The notes: generated by a model from the sequence alone, not told the origin. A stretch of 64,000 nucleotides of DNA from Spongilla lacustris (GCA_949361645.1 OX442419.1:3259459-3323458), one strand, 5' to 3'; positions 1 through 13,054 are shown, counted from the stretch's first letter. Numbers and translations: made by a program.

Positions 1-58
1 AGATTCCTTTGCACCTTTCTGTGGAAACTATCTATACGGCACAAATCCTTACTGCCAT

Positions 59-510
59 CAGGGATATAAAATACATGGATTGGAAACGAGGCTGATATAC
101 GGCTGAATTACGGTATTCCTACTTTCCATCCGTGTTGCGCTTGAGGGCTATTTTTAGAGTCGCGAAATCGCAGAAACGAAAAGCTACACTTAGTAAGTTG
201 GTTTCTTTCTAATTAAGAGGCAGGTTTTACTAATGGGATCAGTCAAGCTTTATTTTTGAAAGCAATGTATAAGCCTGTTAAAGCGTTCGGATCGCTTAAG
301 CTTCGAGTCACGAAATCTCCTGAACAACTTTCCGTACAACAGATCTGAAAACTTTGAACTACACCCCTGAAACCCGTCCACTGGGATCAGCATCCATGTC
401 ATATTCGTCCGAGTCAACAGCAAACTCACCAATTCAGAATCCATCACGGATAGTTTTCCGGTACACGTAGATTACGGAACCGTTTCCAATCCACGTATTT
501 AATATCCCTG
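59..510. mobile_element. Non-autonomous TIR element, family A, copy 1
   Basis: The element starts CAGGGATATAAAATACATGG and ends with the inverse, CCACGTATTTAATATCCCTG. The terminal inverted repeats are about 30 bp. It is flanked by a perfect 7-bp direct repeat, CTGCCAT, at 52-58 and 511-517. A second copy lies at 32381-32842 with its own 7-bp flank repeat, so the boundaries are well supported. Both copies keep a minus-strand open frame of 60-65 codons (here 250-447), which may be a transposase remnant or chance. The superfamily is unclear: a 7-bp duplication is not the usual hAT 8 bp. Confidence 0.85.
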
Positions 511-686
511 CTGCCATAGCTCTCTATATACATCACGTCTATAAATGTTAGCCGAAGGAGGTTTATTGCATACATTACATACACAAAGGGCAAACAACCA
601 TACATTAAGCATTTCTGCCTGCTGAGCAGGACATATCGATGGCAGAATCTAGTGGGCAGGGTCGGATTTGGGGGGGGGGGGGGGGG

Positions 687-788
687 TAGCCTCGTACCCA
701 GACCCAAATGTAGGTAACGATGATTATCGCTTACAGTACAGACGTGATGTTATAGCGTTACGTACATTTGGGTCTGGGTACGAGACCA
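687..788. mobile_element. Short foldback MITE, family B, copy 1
   Basis: The sequence CTCGTACCCAGACCCAAATG at 691 is mirrored by CATTTGGGTCTGGGTACGAG ending at 784, leaving only a short middle. The unit recurs at 28101-28193 and as a diverged half copy near 26945. This copy and the 28.1-kb copy are flanked by G-runs of more than 10 bases on both sides, so they may sit inside G-rich element ends. No coding capacity. Confidence 0.7.
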
Positions 789-1092
789 GGGGGGGGGGGG
801 GGGTCCGGACCTCTTCATTTTCTATATGAAGAATGACGCAATGCATACTACATCTATGCAGCGTTCTGCATTTTACCATCCTTGGATTTGCGAGCGTGGA
901 CTGTCATGACATCGTTCACTTCAGTTCTAGCCATTGAAACGGGGTCTATATCGATCTAATAAATCCTCCTATTAACGAAATTTTATTTTGCATGTATGGT
1001 TAATTAGGATTTAATCGCGCGATCGATCGATCGAATATGCAGGAACGAATAGACCTTTTCATCGCGTGAGCAATGACATTGATATTATTAGT

Positions 1093-1332
1093 TGTCCGCC
1101 ATCTTAGTGCACAAGTTACTATAGGGCGGTATGGGCAAAACAAAGCTTTTCGTTATTACTGTACGTTCACAGTAAGTAATTATGGGTTTGGTTTTACAGT
1201 GGGCACTGACGTCCTTCCATGGTAAGAATATAAAAGTATTACGAGACCCAAAACAGGCATAAACAATTAAAAAAACTGTAAATTGCCCATACCGTTCTAT
1301 ACTGAGTAACTTGAGCACCAAGATGGCGGACA
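1093..1332. mobile_element. MITE with about 45-bp terminal inverted repeats, family C
   Basis: TGTCCGCCATCTTAGTGCAC at 1093 pairs with CCAAGATGGCGGACA ending at 1332. The inverted similarity continues inward through ACAAGTTACT and GGTATGGGCA. No convincing target-site duplication was found. The open frame on the minus strand is incidental. Confidence 0.7.
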
Positions 1333-1754
1333 GCATTGAATATGAATTGAATTAACCTCAAATGAGTTTCATTAAATTATTATTTCATGTGATTTTTGAC
1401 ATCAAATGTAAGGAGTCTATTGAGGTACATATACATGTAAGCGATCTAAAGACATGAATGGGATGGATCTCAGATTCTTTTCCTCAGAAAACAGGTAGCT
1501 ATAGAGTTAAACAAACTAAAAATACTAATACTATTAGTATAGTAAAACGAGTCGTTCATATAGACCGACATGTAGCTGGTGCATGGCCACGTGCACGCTG
1601 CGGTCACAAATTCACAAAAGCTTTGCGTCACGAATTTAATTGCTGAGCAGTAGGGACCATAGCATTGTGATTCATGGATGCAAGCTCTATAGTTAGTAAT
1701 CCGGATTATGTATTGGAAATCACTGTGAATTTCATGCTATATAAACGCAAAAGC

Positions 1755-1920
1755 AAAAAAGTGGCCGGGGCTTTGCCCCAGACCCCACTGAGGGGGCTAT
1801 CTGCACTCCCCCAGACCCCCTTGCTGTCACGGGAGGGGGCATGCCCCCTCCCGTACCCCCCAGTTGTGATTATATTTACCAGACCCCCCCTTTCCCAAAA
1901 TCCTGTATCCGCCGCCCCTG
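1755..1920 (-). mobile_element. Terminal fragment of a G/C-rich hAT-like element
   Basis: Read on the minus strand, the segment begins CAGGGGCGGCGGATACAGGA and continues into G-runs and GGGGCAAAGCCCC-like short palindromes. This is a form common at the ends of some hAT elements in invertebrates. The opposite end was not found, so it may be a solo terminus or be too diverged to see. Confidence 0.4.
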
Positions 1921-1959
1921 AGTGGGGAGCATGCATCTTGATGATATGACAATCTTGAG

Positions 1960-3098
1960 TCATGCAGATACATGTTTGCAGAATGTAGCAACGAAAGGCT
2001 CAATTTTGCATGAAGCGAAAAAAAGGGTTAGACTGTATGGTTGGTCGTGCTTTTCTGCAATACGTGATGCAAGCCTCTTATACAAGGTTTTGGCAGCAGG
2101 ACCTAATCCATCAGAAGTAGAAAACACTAGTGGTGTGAAACATCCAAGTTCTACTTCACGAACTCTGGCTTCATAGGCATGTTTCTTGTGCAGTTCTTTC
2201 ACATAACACATGGTAAAAGTTTTGAACACTTTGACATCAAGATAGCTCTTCTGTCTGTTATGACACCAAATGTTATCTCTAAAATGTCTACATCATCTGC
2301 ATCAGTGTTATTTGGTGTGTTGTACTTAAGAAACTAACCAGACAAAGGTTGTAGATCATGCTCGGTTCCAACACTGTGGCTAAGTTTCAGTAAGCAATGT
2401 TGCAGTGATGTCCTGTAACTCATTGTGCCAAATAGATCAGTATAACCACCACAGGGACAGTTTAAGGCATGTTTCATAGAAAATGTCTTGCCACAAGCAC
2501 AGGTCAAAGGAAGCAAGTTAGGCTGCCAACCATAGCAAATGCTCCCTAATGTAAGACGCTTTGAAAGCCATGTTCTTGGATAGGTATCAATGAAAGCCAT
2601 GGCACCAGTTTCAGTGGCAACTTCCATTGATCCCTGAAGAGAAGCAGGTAACTTAGTGAACAGCTCATTACAAAGGACAGACTGAGACTGTTTTAACTCA
2701 TGACTTACCTTACGTCTAGCAGTGGATTGAGCTACTATGACTTCAAATGACAAAGATGTTGGTTGGAGAATGAGGTCAACCATGGGCCTGGTGAGCTTGG
2801 TTCAATTGTCAAAAATAAGTTGAGATTGTTTGACCAATTTAATGATACGAAGACTACCAAGTCAAGTAGGAAGGACTAACAAATCTCTGAGTTGGCAGTT
2901 GAATGTGGTTTGACCAGTGAGACGAGGAAGAAATGACTTGCTGATTGCATCTTCCAAAGGTTGCAATAGTGGTTGATTATTGGGTATTGTTTTGGAAAGA
3001 TATGTCCATCTACTTGATAAACTATGAGTAAAGGCAGCATATGCTGAGTGAGGTTGGGTTAATGATATCTGGGATAGAAGCTCAATCTCAGTGATCAT
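1960..3098 (-). pseudogene. Decayed reverse-transcriptase protein, C-terminal half
   Basis: Three minus-strand frames in order (3098-2862, 2783-2334, 2229-1960) read as successive parts of one protein. The first has ISLTQPHSAYAAFTH and FLPRLTGQTTFN. The second carries a Cys/His cluster, CACGKTFSMKHALNCPCGG. The third has RVREVELGCFTPLVFSTSDG and YKRLASRIAEKHDQPYS. I recognise the arrangement as the region downstream of the polymerase domain in an RT-encoding retroelement family abundant in sponges and cnidarians. That assignment is from family knowledge, not a search. Frameshifts separate the parts, so it is inactive. Related fragments occur at 5.2, 12.2, 45.2, 47.2, 52.3 and 54.8 kb. Confidence 0.6.
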
Positions 3099-4271
3099 TC
3101 AGAAACTTTTTCATGGACATAAAGAATTGACAAACGATTCAGACCCAATTGCAGCACCAAGGTAACATTTCCCCTCGCTGGTGATTGGGATACCAGAACC
3201 TTGAAATACTGTATGTGCCTCAGAAAGGTTGGCATCTTTTACAATTAGCCACGACTTGGAAGACATATATAAATAAGTTTGAATTTACCCATGCATGTAT
3301 TATAACTACAACTAATGTAGCAGGAAAAGTGATGTCATAGTTGTTATATATCATCCACTTACATATAGGATGGCAACTTTGCATATCATGTAGCTGCTAT
3401 GCATTGTCGACTTGCCTGCTTGAAGGTCTTCAAATCCATTTTTATCAGTGAAAAAGGAAAGGTGAGATTAAGCCAAATGTACATAAATGGACAAGGTCAG
3501 TCGATGATATCATGATGCTAAAAATGTTTGCATTTCTGCTAAAACATGCATTTAAACAGGTTATTACTCCAAGTCCCACAGTTACATGTATGCATGTGGC
3601 ACACATATACACATTGACATAAAAAATTATGACCACACCTTATTATAGCATTTAGCATTCATTTATGTGACCTTGTGCTCAAATGAATTTCCATTGTTAT
3701 TTTTACATTCAGCAAATTAATATGCAAGATATCTATCACTTTGGTTGCAGTTTGTTTTAAAGAGAAAAATGAATTTCATCATGCATGTACATGTATTATA
3801 ATTATATATAATTACATTGTATTATAATATATATAATTATATGTTTTTTTTTAAACATGGCCCAATATTTAAACATAATTAAGGGTAGGCTCCTAATGTT
3901 TTAAGGACAATATTTCTGATAAGTGATATGTGTGCTTTATATGATATTGTGAAACTTTCCAACCTAAATGTAGGTATCTATGTCTAAATATACATGTCCA
4001 AAAGTGTCATTTCAACTAACATGCATGACATTCATACCGTCAAGGGTTTAAGTAACTGCATAAGTATGCACTCAATGGATGCTCCATAGAAAGTTAACAT
4101 AGTCATACATTTACATATACTTGCCAGATTTAATCAATAACAATATAACTGAATATACTAATAGCATTACAGATTGGAGGAGGTAAGAAATATCTATATC
4201 TAACTCATTTATGTACATTCCTGTGTAATTCTATTCATTGACATAATGCTCTGCACCTTCTCTACACTTAG
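3099..4271. other. AT-rich spacer, no gene recognised
   Basis: The stretch is AT-rich with simple TATAATTATA-type tracts around 3790-3845. Upstream exons of the following ankyrin gene could lie here, but none shows an ankyrin signature. Confidence 0.4.
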
Positions 4272-7200
4272 GATGATAACACCATACTACATTATGCTGC
4301 AGATATTGGCTGGTTAGATGGTGTAAGATACATCTTAAATGAAGGAAATGCTAAAGGCATTGTGGATTGTCAAAATAAAGTAAGTAAATGCAATTAGAAT
4401 ACCAATAAGTCGTGGTTAATGCAAGCAGCAAAGCATAAAATTCAGGAAATGAGTAACTAACCCAAGCTCATTTTCATTAGAAGTAGTCTGTTGCTGTATA
4501 TTTTTGGTTTTTTCCACGAATACACAAAGAGGCTGAATGTTTAGATGCAGTCTTACAAGGGGCAGCTCCTTTAAAAGAGAACATTAATTAAGGGCTATAA
4601 CTTTTTAAAAACAATTTCTTATGTCCCATTGAATGTAACAACTCTTGAAATTTGATAGTAGGGCTGAGAGACTGCAATTCTGTATTCTTTCGTCCTGCCG
4701 GATTTTAGCATTTTAGCACACAGCTAGTTTACCGAGGAAACATGTACATAAACAGTATATATACAGTGAATTCACTCATCTTAGAATGGAGTAGTTATGG
4801 AGCCAGCAGAACACATGAGGTCAATTGGAAAGTCAAAAAGGTTGTTACATGTTGATGGATCATGCACTCTTAATTCGAGCCAATGCCCGTGCTTTCATTG
4901 CAAGCAAGGTCAATTTCAGAAGCCACAACAATGGACCTGGCTTGAGGGTTAGGGAAGCTTGGTTGTGCATGGTCGTTTGTATATATGTGTAATAATTTTA
5001 TTATTATTATTAAAAAAACGACAATATTAGTAATATATTTAAAAAATACAGATAAATAATTTTTCACACCATTATTATTCAGAATGGTACAAATAATTCT
5101 ACTAAGGAATGTATACTATTTATGTGCACACACTATATTAGCTAGTCCAAGTCCATTGTCTGATCAGGGGCGTTCCAGCTAGCCATGTTATTGTCTGCCG
5201 TAGTGTGTATACAAGGGTGATATGGCAAACTAGCTTATCTTGCTCAGGCAGCACCACCATCCCTCAGCTCTCTCTCAAGGCACTTGACCTTTTTCACATT
5301 GATGTCCAATACTGCATGTCTTGGAGTACATCAGTAGACATGACAGACCTCTCCTCCCAGCTTAGCCACAGTAGAGGTGGCTTGGATCTGCATGTTCATT
5401 CATGCTTCATGCACCAGCTGCTTACATTGCCTCTGTTTGTTGGCACCCTTATCTTCTCCTATGCTGCAAAATGCACTGTCCTTAATAAAATCAGGTTATT
5501 TACAATTTCATGTCCTGCCTGTTTGCCTGTTTAGCATATCCTCTGTGGCTGATTGGGCACACTTCCATGCAGGGTGCAATGATATTATAAAAACGGGAAA
5601 TCCTGATCCTGTAGGCTACTTCTCAGTGACCTCACAGCTTAATTCATTCAACCTGTCAGAGTGGGAGTGTCTTCGGGAGCAGCTGCTGAGGTCTCTAAGA
5701 TAAGGAACACTACAGTAATGATGGCAAATAGTGTGGAGATCTAAGATGGGCTTGTATCCCTGTGGGCATTGCATTGAGAGCTTATGGTGCATTAAGGTCA
5801 AGAGGCTGTGAAGTGTCTTGCATCTAGACTGGCAATCACCTGCTCTAAGCCAAAGTCTGTCCTCACACACAACCTATATGACTGACTAAACACCTGCCTT
5901 GTGAGGTCTGAATGTAAGGTATCATAAATGACTTGTAACATAAATAATAAGTGTTTCTGCTACCAGAGCTGCTGTACCAGCCTGTTGGCATGATTAAAGA
6001 TGGCAAGGCAGAGAGGGGATGTCACAGTGATGTCCAGAGCAGTATTGTCATTATTAGAAATAAAAAACAAACTTAATTAACCGTTTAACATTAAGAAGGC
6101 ATCCAGATATCAGCACTTAGCTAATGACAATTTGGGAGGCATTTAATGAGTCCAATCATATTGCTTCCTTTCCCCAAGCACCTTTGCACTTTGTGACAAG
6201 TGGTATGGATCACCAGCCCCAAGGCATTGTACTATGTGTTTGCCTCCGTCAGAAGACAAAGTGGCTGCCCCCCTAGCTGACATCTGCTACCAACACAGTT
6301 TATGAGTTTAGCGGCCATATTATCAATCCATGGGTCCAGTTGGGTAGCAAAATGTCTGCAGAGCGTGTGTGATCATCATCAGGTGTGAGGTACAATGTAG
6401 CTCCCATAATCTACGGTTTGCTCAAGTGGGCTCTATGGTTATTATATAATTATACATATTTATCTAAACACAAAACACAAAACACCAGTTCATTCATGTT
6501 ACAAAATACATGTAAGTTTGCTGTACAAGTCATGTAGGACCACATATGCCTGCTTGTATATCTATCATTACATAATTGTATAGATTTTGTCATTGTATGA
6601 TGTGATTTTTAATTCAGGTCCCTGCTTAAAATGATGACAGTGGCAATGAAAGAGTGTACTGTATTACTTTTTAAAAAAATCCTGCCACTTAGATGGGAGA
6701 TACTGCATTGCATCTTGCTGCTGCAAGAGGACATGAATCTGTAGTAAAAGAGTTGTTGCTTCATACTAAGGAAGTGAACCTCGTCAATAACGTAAGTTGT
6801 TCAATATAATTTGTTTTTTAATATCACATTTGTTGGCCTCCGCACCATGTGCACATTTTACTTGCATGCATGTAAGTGTCATTGTCTTCACTATATTAGG
6901 CATGGCAAAGATCAATTTCAATTTGTTAGCAAGGACGTCAAACATCCTTATATACTCATGTTTCTGTACTTAATACAAATGTTTAGCACTTTGTACCACA
7001 TGCACCTATGTTATGTACTAAAATGATCCTTATACCAAGTGCATGTGTGATATTTATTTACATGCTGAATTTGTATAATTTGCACAATATAATATAATAT
7101 ATATTAATTATGTACAGATCATTTTGTTTATTTGTGTTTCCAAACACACGTTGTGTGCCAAAAGAAATGGCTGCACTGTGCCTCAGATTGATTTGATGGT

Positions 7201-7967
7201 GCATACAGCATTCCCAAAATATGGCCTTTGCTCTGTAACACCAACTTCTCTCCATTCAATGGTTCCGAGTCATCTTCAGTACAGATATTCATTCTGTAAT
7301 AGCACTTGTGGAGATAGTCAAATCTGATGGTTAAAATCCGATTTGCTATGCAAGCATCTAGTTTATTGATCAGTACTGCACAATAGGCATTCATATTTTT
7401 CTCTCACTTTCAGTTTACATATACACCATTAATAGTTGCAGCAATCTATGGATCACTTGAAATTGTACAAGACCTACTTGCAAAGGAGGCAATTTCTACT
7501 GCTGTAACTAATGTAAGAACTTAATAAATAAATTGCATTGTTTTACTTTGTATTATTATAAAATCAACTACCTAATAATACTTCACAATAAAATATTGGG
7601 AACTGGGTATTACAATGTTAAATGCTCGGCTAACATTGATCAGGGAGATCTTTGATGCAACACTGGTAAGTACATGCACCTGAAGTCTATTGGCTGTCAT
7701 AAAAAGCACCTCCACCTTTCCTAACTGTTACATTTACATCATAAGTGGAGGGAAAGAAGCACTGATACAGGGAAAGGCACACATGCATGACAAATTATTT
7801 GCATTGTTAGTGCCTTCTGAAAGTAACTATGTTGTGCTCATTTATGAAATGTGTCTCCTTTAGCTTGGTAATACAGCACTTCAATATGCCGCAGTTGGTG
7901 GGCATTGCGCTGTTGTTGCTTGCTTGCTGTCTTACATCGAACCAAATACCCAAAATAAAGTAAGATA

Positions 7968-8032
<65 letters not shown>

Positions 8033-9119
8033 TAAAAAGTTACATTTAATGTGGCAAGCGATTTCAGTTGTATCAAATACTTCACCATCATATTTTTATA
8101 TAGCTTGGCTGTACAGCATTGCACTATGCCACAGCTCATGGTTACTTGGATGTTGTCCAATGTTTATTAAGCAAACCTTCCATCAACCTAGCCATCATAA
8201 ACAATGTAAGTCAAATAATATAACATGTCATGGGTTTACAATTGCATAAATGTGATATCAAATTGTGTTATTGACTAATGAAATATGTAGACCATATTAC
8301 ATGTACTTATTGCAGCCAAAATAATCCAACTTCTACATTCGGTTCTAAAAAAATAAACAATCTTTCCATTGTTAAGATTGATTGATATTTAGTGTTGGTG
8401 CCGCTAACACACTAAAATTAAGAGCTAAATAGACTACATGAATAGATTAAATACTTAATAGACTCACACCCGTGATTGCAAATATACAGGCAGGTCTGCT
8501 GTATTTGTGCATGCACATGTTTTGTGGTAATATTGTATGATGAAAATGTTCCATAGTCAGGCGGGCCTGTTTTCGTGTCTACTATGAACAGGTTCACACT
8601 TTTTTTTTGAGATCCTAGATAAAATAATATACATGTATGGAAGACATTATTGGTCATTTCAACTAATGAAAAGTTAATTCTGAAATCAATCAGTTGCATG
8701 ATATTCCAAATTAAATAGTCTTATGGGGTCCCTACCAAAAATCTGTTAATATTGTATCAATTAATATTTGAAGCTGTAAGCGATGATTGGGTTACTTTAA
8801 AATACAACTTCAATCTTACAACATTTACATTAATTAAATATACATTGCAAGCCTGCTGGTTATACAAATTGCTTTTTTTAGATCAAGTAATGATGCACTT
8901 ACTGGTTGGCATGCATTATATAATTTTTTTGGTATCAAATAGGATGGAAAAACTGCAATGGCTCTGGCAGAAGAAGGGAAACATGCAGAGGTGGTCGAAT
9001 GTTTGAAGACTTATCACAAGACTGAATCTCTTATTCTAGCTGTTCCCGCAGGACTTTTTCCTTATGTTTTGGTATATTTATCAGTTTATTTATTATTATT
9101 ATTTTCGAATATGTTGTAA
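4272..9119 (+). CDS. Ankyrin-repeat protein, six recognised exons (5' end not found)
   Basis: Six exons bounded by AG and GT each encode one ankyrin repeat in phase 0: 4272-4379, 6693-6791, 7414-7512, 7864-7959, 8104-8205 and 8943-9119. The repeats show the TALHLAA or TALHYA signature, for example NTILHYAADIGWLDGVRYIL, DTALHLAAARGHESVVKELL and CTALHYATAHGYLDVVQCLL. The last exon begins DGKTAMALAEEGKHAEVVEC, then diverges into a hydrophobic tail, and reads in frame to TAA at 9117-9119. A donor at about 9071 (TTG|GTATAT) could instead continue the transcript. Ankyrin stacks bind proteins, and nothing else in the visible part gives a function. Exons upstream of 4272 are not identified, so the start is unknown. 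The 2.3-kb intron 1 carries a retroelement relic and intron 4 a GA microsatellite. No stop or frameshift breaks the repeats. Confidence 0.8.
5205..5703 (+). pseudogene. Reverse-transcriptase relic inside ankyrin intron 1
   Basis: Broken frames contain LSCSGSTTIPQLSLKALDLF, LSSQLSHSRGGLDLHVHS and LMHQLL-like segments. They parallel the RT-family region read at 47712-47838 (HLARATPPSLVMASLQLFDE) and the SLSRGGLGL-type motif that follows the polymerase domain in this family. Several stops and frame changes make it non-functional. The assignment rests on motif resemblance only. Confidence 0.4.
7969..8025 (+). repeat. (GA)n microsatellite
   Basis: An uninterrupted GA dinucleotide run lies in the ankyrin intron between the exons at 7959 and 8104. 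Confidence 0.95.
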
Positions 9120-9824
9120 TCTATCAATTTGCTTCCATTACATCTACAATGTACATATAAATACAGATTGGTTGGTAGAGCAAAGTGCATTTTATGACTG
9201 TGTGTGTAATTTGGAAACTGGCAACAGAAGATAGGATTGATTCAGTTGAACGTTGTGTATGTCACTGAATACATAATTATATAACACCCTAATTGTAATT
9301 CTTCCTAGGAGTGAGATACGTGCAGAGGCTCTGTTGGACCTCCATGGTCGGCTTAATTGTCACAGTAAATGCAGATTGGTCAGTAGCCATTCTGCGACAG
9401 TACATCAATATTTATTGCAATTGTTAATTTATTACACATAGAATGCGTGGCCTAACCCTTGTGATTAAAACGATTATATTATTACAATGAAACTGAATTT
9501 TTTTAGGTGCCGCTTTTTATACCTTTCAGTTGGCCCAAAACCTCAATTCGCACCAGGCTTCCTGTCACATCATTAGAATACTACGGCTTGAATAATACGA
9601 GGATGTGCATGCAACTGTACATGTACATGCATATACATGTATAGAAATGGTTTTGTTCGGATTCTCCCTGTCAATTAAATCAGGGGTTCGTAATTACAGT
9701 ACAGCCCATTTTAAACGTGTCTTTGCATATCTAACTCACGCCTTAATTTATAACTACTCATGCAGTGGAGAACATGTGATGTCATTATTTCGCTAACACC
9801 GTGTGTACACGTGCATTGCATAAT
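9120..9824. other. Intergenic, convergent 3' sides
   Basis: The stretch separates the ankyrin gene (+) from the sulfotransferase (-). It is AT-rich with short ACATGTACATGCA palindromic words near 9617-9645. No gene was recognised. Confidence 0.4.
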
Positions 9825-10943
9825 TCAATTCCAATTCACTGACTTCCAATTCAGCAGCTCAAAAAGTTTTTGATTGAAAGGCCCGTACAAGTCTGACAGC
9901 TTTCGCTTCTCTTCAGGCGACATGACTTGGTGAGGTAGAAGGGCTCTGGCCCTCCTCTTGTTGTACACCACGGCAGTCACAGCTCTACACACCTTCTCCT
10001 CCAGGGGACTCAATCCCAGAAACTGTAATGTTTGCTGAACAACTTTGCACGGGTACTGGAAGAACTCCTCGCTGTTGACGATAAGGATATTCTCGGATGG
10101 AAAGTTGCACAGCCAGTTGAGTAGGTGTACGTAGTACAGTCCTTCGTACGCCATGTTTCCCGAAGCTTCGTATAGGCACGTCAACTTGGACCAGTGGTTT
10201 TGAACGTTCATATAGTCGAATTTCTTGTTTTTCATCTTTTTGGACAACTTTTCTATGGTCTGCTTAACGACTACTCCGATCGAGGTGCCCTCGTTAAATG
10301 CCGACGCTCGGAACTCCACTTTCATGAAAAAATTCGACTCAAACCGATGCAGCGGGTGACGAAGCAGGATAACTATCTTGGATCGCCCTCCGCATGACTC
10401 GAATATCCTCTTGGGCGCCTCGCACTGCACCAAGTTGTCGACGCTCGATTCTCCCGTCATCAATGACTGGTTCGGAAACAGTCGGACGTATTCGTCCCAC
10501 GACATCGTATCGTATTTCTTGGAAAAGTAAAATGTTTCTCCCGCCCTCGCCCCGGCGTCCAGGAATATCCCATTGAAGTCGGGGTGCTTGGATATGTACT
10601 GATACAGCGACGTGGTCCCGCCCTTTCTGGCTCCGATGATAAATAACGTCGGACAGTTGTCGTGGAGAGGAACTCGCTTGCTTAAATCGGATGATATCAT
10701 CGCGGAGCCTACAGGGCACGTAGAAGCATTAAAATGCAAGTTGCTGCCCAGCCTTGAGAGGGATAAAGATTGGTTCAACATCAACGTGGACGAGATGTTG
10801 GAAGCAGGAGTCTTTCTTGCACCGTAACTGCGACATGTGCAACAGGGTAGCGACTCTTCTGTCATCAACCTATGAATGACTCTAACCGCGTTGAGGAAAA
10901 GGAGGCACAACAGAGCATAACTTGCTATTCTGCACCATGTCAT
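9825..10943 (-). CDS. Golgi-type carbohydrate sulfotransferase, single exon
   Basis: The intact 372-codon frame encodes a type II membrane protein. A short N-terminus and hydrophobic segment (about residues 6-20, SYALLCLLFLNAV) are followed by a stem with N-glycosylation sequons and a catalytic domain. The 5'-phosphosulfate loop is FIIGARKGGTTSLYQYISKH (101-120), and the 3'-phosphate site is ILLRHPLHRFESNFF (192-206). The family transfers sulfate from PAPS to glycans in the Golgi. The GxRKGGT loop and the C-terminal cysteines resemble the heparan sulfate 3-O-sulfotransferase/NDST branch, but the acceptor cannot be read from sequence. The start is the first ATG and places the membrane anchor at the N-terminus. 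The frame has higher GC and CpG than its flanks. Absence of introns is common for such genes, and a processed copy is possible. There is no sign of decay. Confidence 0.88.
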   Translation of the reverse strand: MTWCRIASYALLCLLFLNAVRVIHRLMTEESLPCCTCRSYGARKTPASNISSTLMLNQSLSLSRLGSNLHFNASTCPVGSAMISSDLSKRVPLHDNCPTLFIIGARKGGTTSLYQYISKHPDFNGIFLDAGARAGETFYFSKKYDTMSWDEYVRLFPNQSLMTGESSVDNLVQCEAPKRIFESCGGRSKIVILLRHPLHRFESNFFMKVEFRASAFNEGTSIGVVVKQTIEKLSKKMKNKKFDYMNVQNHWSKLTCLYEASGNMAYEGLYYVHLLNWLCNFPSENILIVNSEEFFQYPCKVVQQTLQFLGLSPLEEKVCRAVTAVVYNKRRARALLPHQVMSPEEKRKLSDLYGPFNQKLFELLNWKSVNWN

Positions 10944-12208
10944 TCTGCCACGCTGAATTGTAATAGTACTTTTTTTTGGTAGTCTGCCGGTATATTTGTA
11001 GCGCGGTGGAGAAGTGGCACAGACGTCCTTTCAGAGTTTACGCCTCCTGGGGATGATGCCAAAATGTGGGCCGGATCACTTAGCACGCAATTATGTAGTT
11101 AAATATTCACTACATGTACTTGGACTACGCCACCCCATATATTTATCGACTACACTGTATAGCTGGGCTTAGCCCGACTATATAGGCTGGTACACGAAGA
11201 CTGCATGGTCTGGTTCTCCCTACGTGATACATATAGCTGCTGAGCATGAAAATGTTAAGCAAAAGGAAGTGGTCATAGCATCCTACTGCAAGTTCTCAAA
11301 GACCATCGATGAAAAAGCTTTAATTTTGATGGCTTAATTATGTCGAATTCATGCAGCTACATGCACATGTGTATATTTGCAATATTTGTCACGCATGGCT
11401 GGAGTTCCCCTCAAACAGTTGTGTTCTTGGATGACTGCGTGCATGTCATGTCGTGAATACATGTATGTTAGACCGGAATCTTCTGGATATCAGTAGTGCT
11501 TGTCATGCAAACCTGAGTGTGTTTGAATCACACATAAGGTGTTTTATACATATACATGTATCTTCTATCCATACTATACTATGGGAAATGCTAGCGAGAT
11601 GTTTCAGTGGTAAATGTGGCTAGAACAATCATAAAATCTGCATGATACCACATACATGTATATGCATATACAGATGATATGTTTTTCTTCGCTATGCAAT
11701 GCTACATGTTCCTGACCTGGCATGTGTATTACTGCCTGGTACTGCCTGCACAGAACTACTCATAAACGTGTGAGGATCCTACCCCTTTCTTAACCATACC
11801 ATAAAGCACCACCAGGCCTACATGAATTAAGAAATTGTATACTCTCTGCGGCTGGTGAATTCGTTCATTCACATTGTTTTCATCTAAATATTTTGAGCGC
11901 AACAATTATTTCTGTCCTCAACACATCATAGTATGAAGGTGGAGGGAGACACGTGCTAGCTTTATTCTTCATTTGGAGCTGAATAATGATTGTGACTTCT
12001 CTGGCACAGCACCTTCTGCCTGATGATGTGTCCTGGAATTGGGAAGTGTTTTGGTAATTCGTAGAAGGTTCCCCCCACTCTCCCCCCTGATTTGTCTTTC
12101 TACACACAGCAGAGATGTGCTCCAAATGGAGAAACATTTAACACTTCAATAAGATAACCAGCCATAGTGAGAATTATTTGTAAAATCAAACACATGTTGG
12201 TATTGTAA
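10944..12208. other. Intergenic, upstream of sulfotransferase
   Basis: No gene was recognised. On the minus strand about 50 bp upstream of the sulfotransferase ATG, an AT-rich CAAATATACC could serve as a TATA-like element, which is weak evidence. Confidence 0.3.
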
Positions 12209-12668
12209 ATGCTGGCATTTTGTGCAATTATTTTAAAAATACAGAGTGCCTACGTAATTCCGGTGGAATTTTTGTTGACAGGTACCAGGCATGATGTTTG
12301 CTTGCTCCATTTAACACCACATCCACACCCATTGCTTGCTGCCGCAAACATGAGAAAGAAAAACAAAAGAATGTATGAGCAATGCATCAGGGACATAGAG
12401 CTTCACCACCCGCATAGTACTCTCCACTACTGGTGGAATGGAGCAAATTGCAACGACTTTTTATAAACGCCTGGAAGACCGGCTATATTCCAAATGGAAT
12501 TCACCTTATAGCCAAACCATTGGATGGCTGCGATGCTGCCTGTCCTTTTCTCTCCTCCGCTCATCCATCCTGTGCATCAGAGGAGCTCATTCTTCAAAGG
12601 GGCATATACCTTGCAGTGTTTCTCTCCCTGTAGAGCTACTTCACAGTGAACCTAGGTTCATTACTTAA
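12209..12668 (+). pseudogene. Reverse-transcriptase family C-terminal relic
   Basis: The frame contains RKKNKRMYEQCIRDIELHHP and, after a frame change, TTFYKRLEDRLYSKWNSPYS and WLRCCLSFSLLRSSILCIRG. These match, in order, the last part of the relic at 1960-2229 (RVREVE and YKRLASRIAEKHDQPYS). This shows two members of the same family in one window. The frame is broken, so it is inactive. Confidence 0.5.
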
Positions 12669-13054
12669 CTTGCATTGTAACGTATTTGCATTTGCTATAT
12701 ATACTTATTTAATAATGATTATCGCAAACACGTAAAAATAAATAGCTGTGCGTATAATGACGTAACATTTTCGAAATAGTTTATGAGGCTATATTGTGTG
12801 TCATGAAGGACAGTAAAGGGTGTTGGTGACTTGGAGGGCTGATTTCAGTACTAGTGCACTTATTAAATACATGTAGGCAATTATAGGGTTAGTTTATATG
12901 TAGTTATGTACCTATCATGATTTCCCCACATAGCATGTAGGTGAGGATCTGAACGGCTAGAATTTCCCAGAGGTGGCTGGGGGGATTTGAATGAGGAGTG
13001 GGAAATTGAAAACTGCATTTGTACTAGTCAAATCCCCCACTAATTTCCAGCTTC

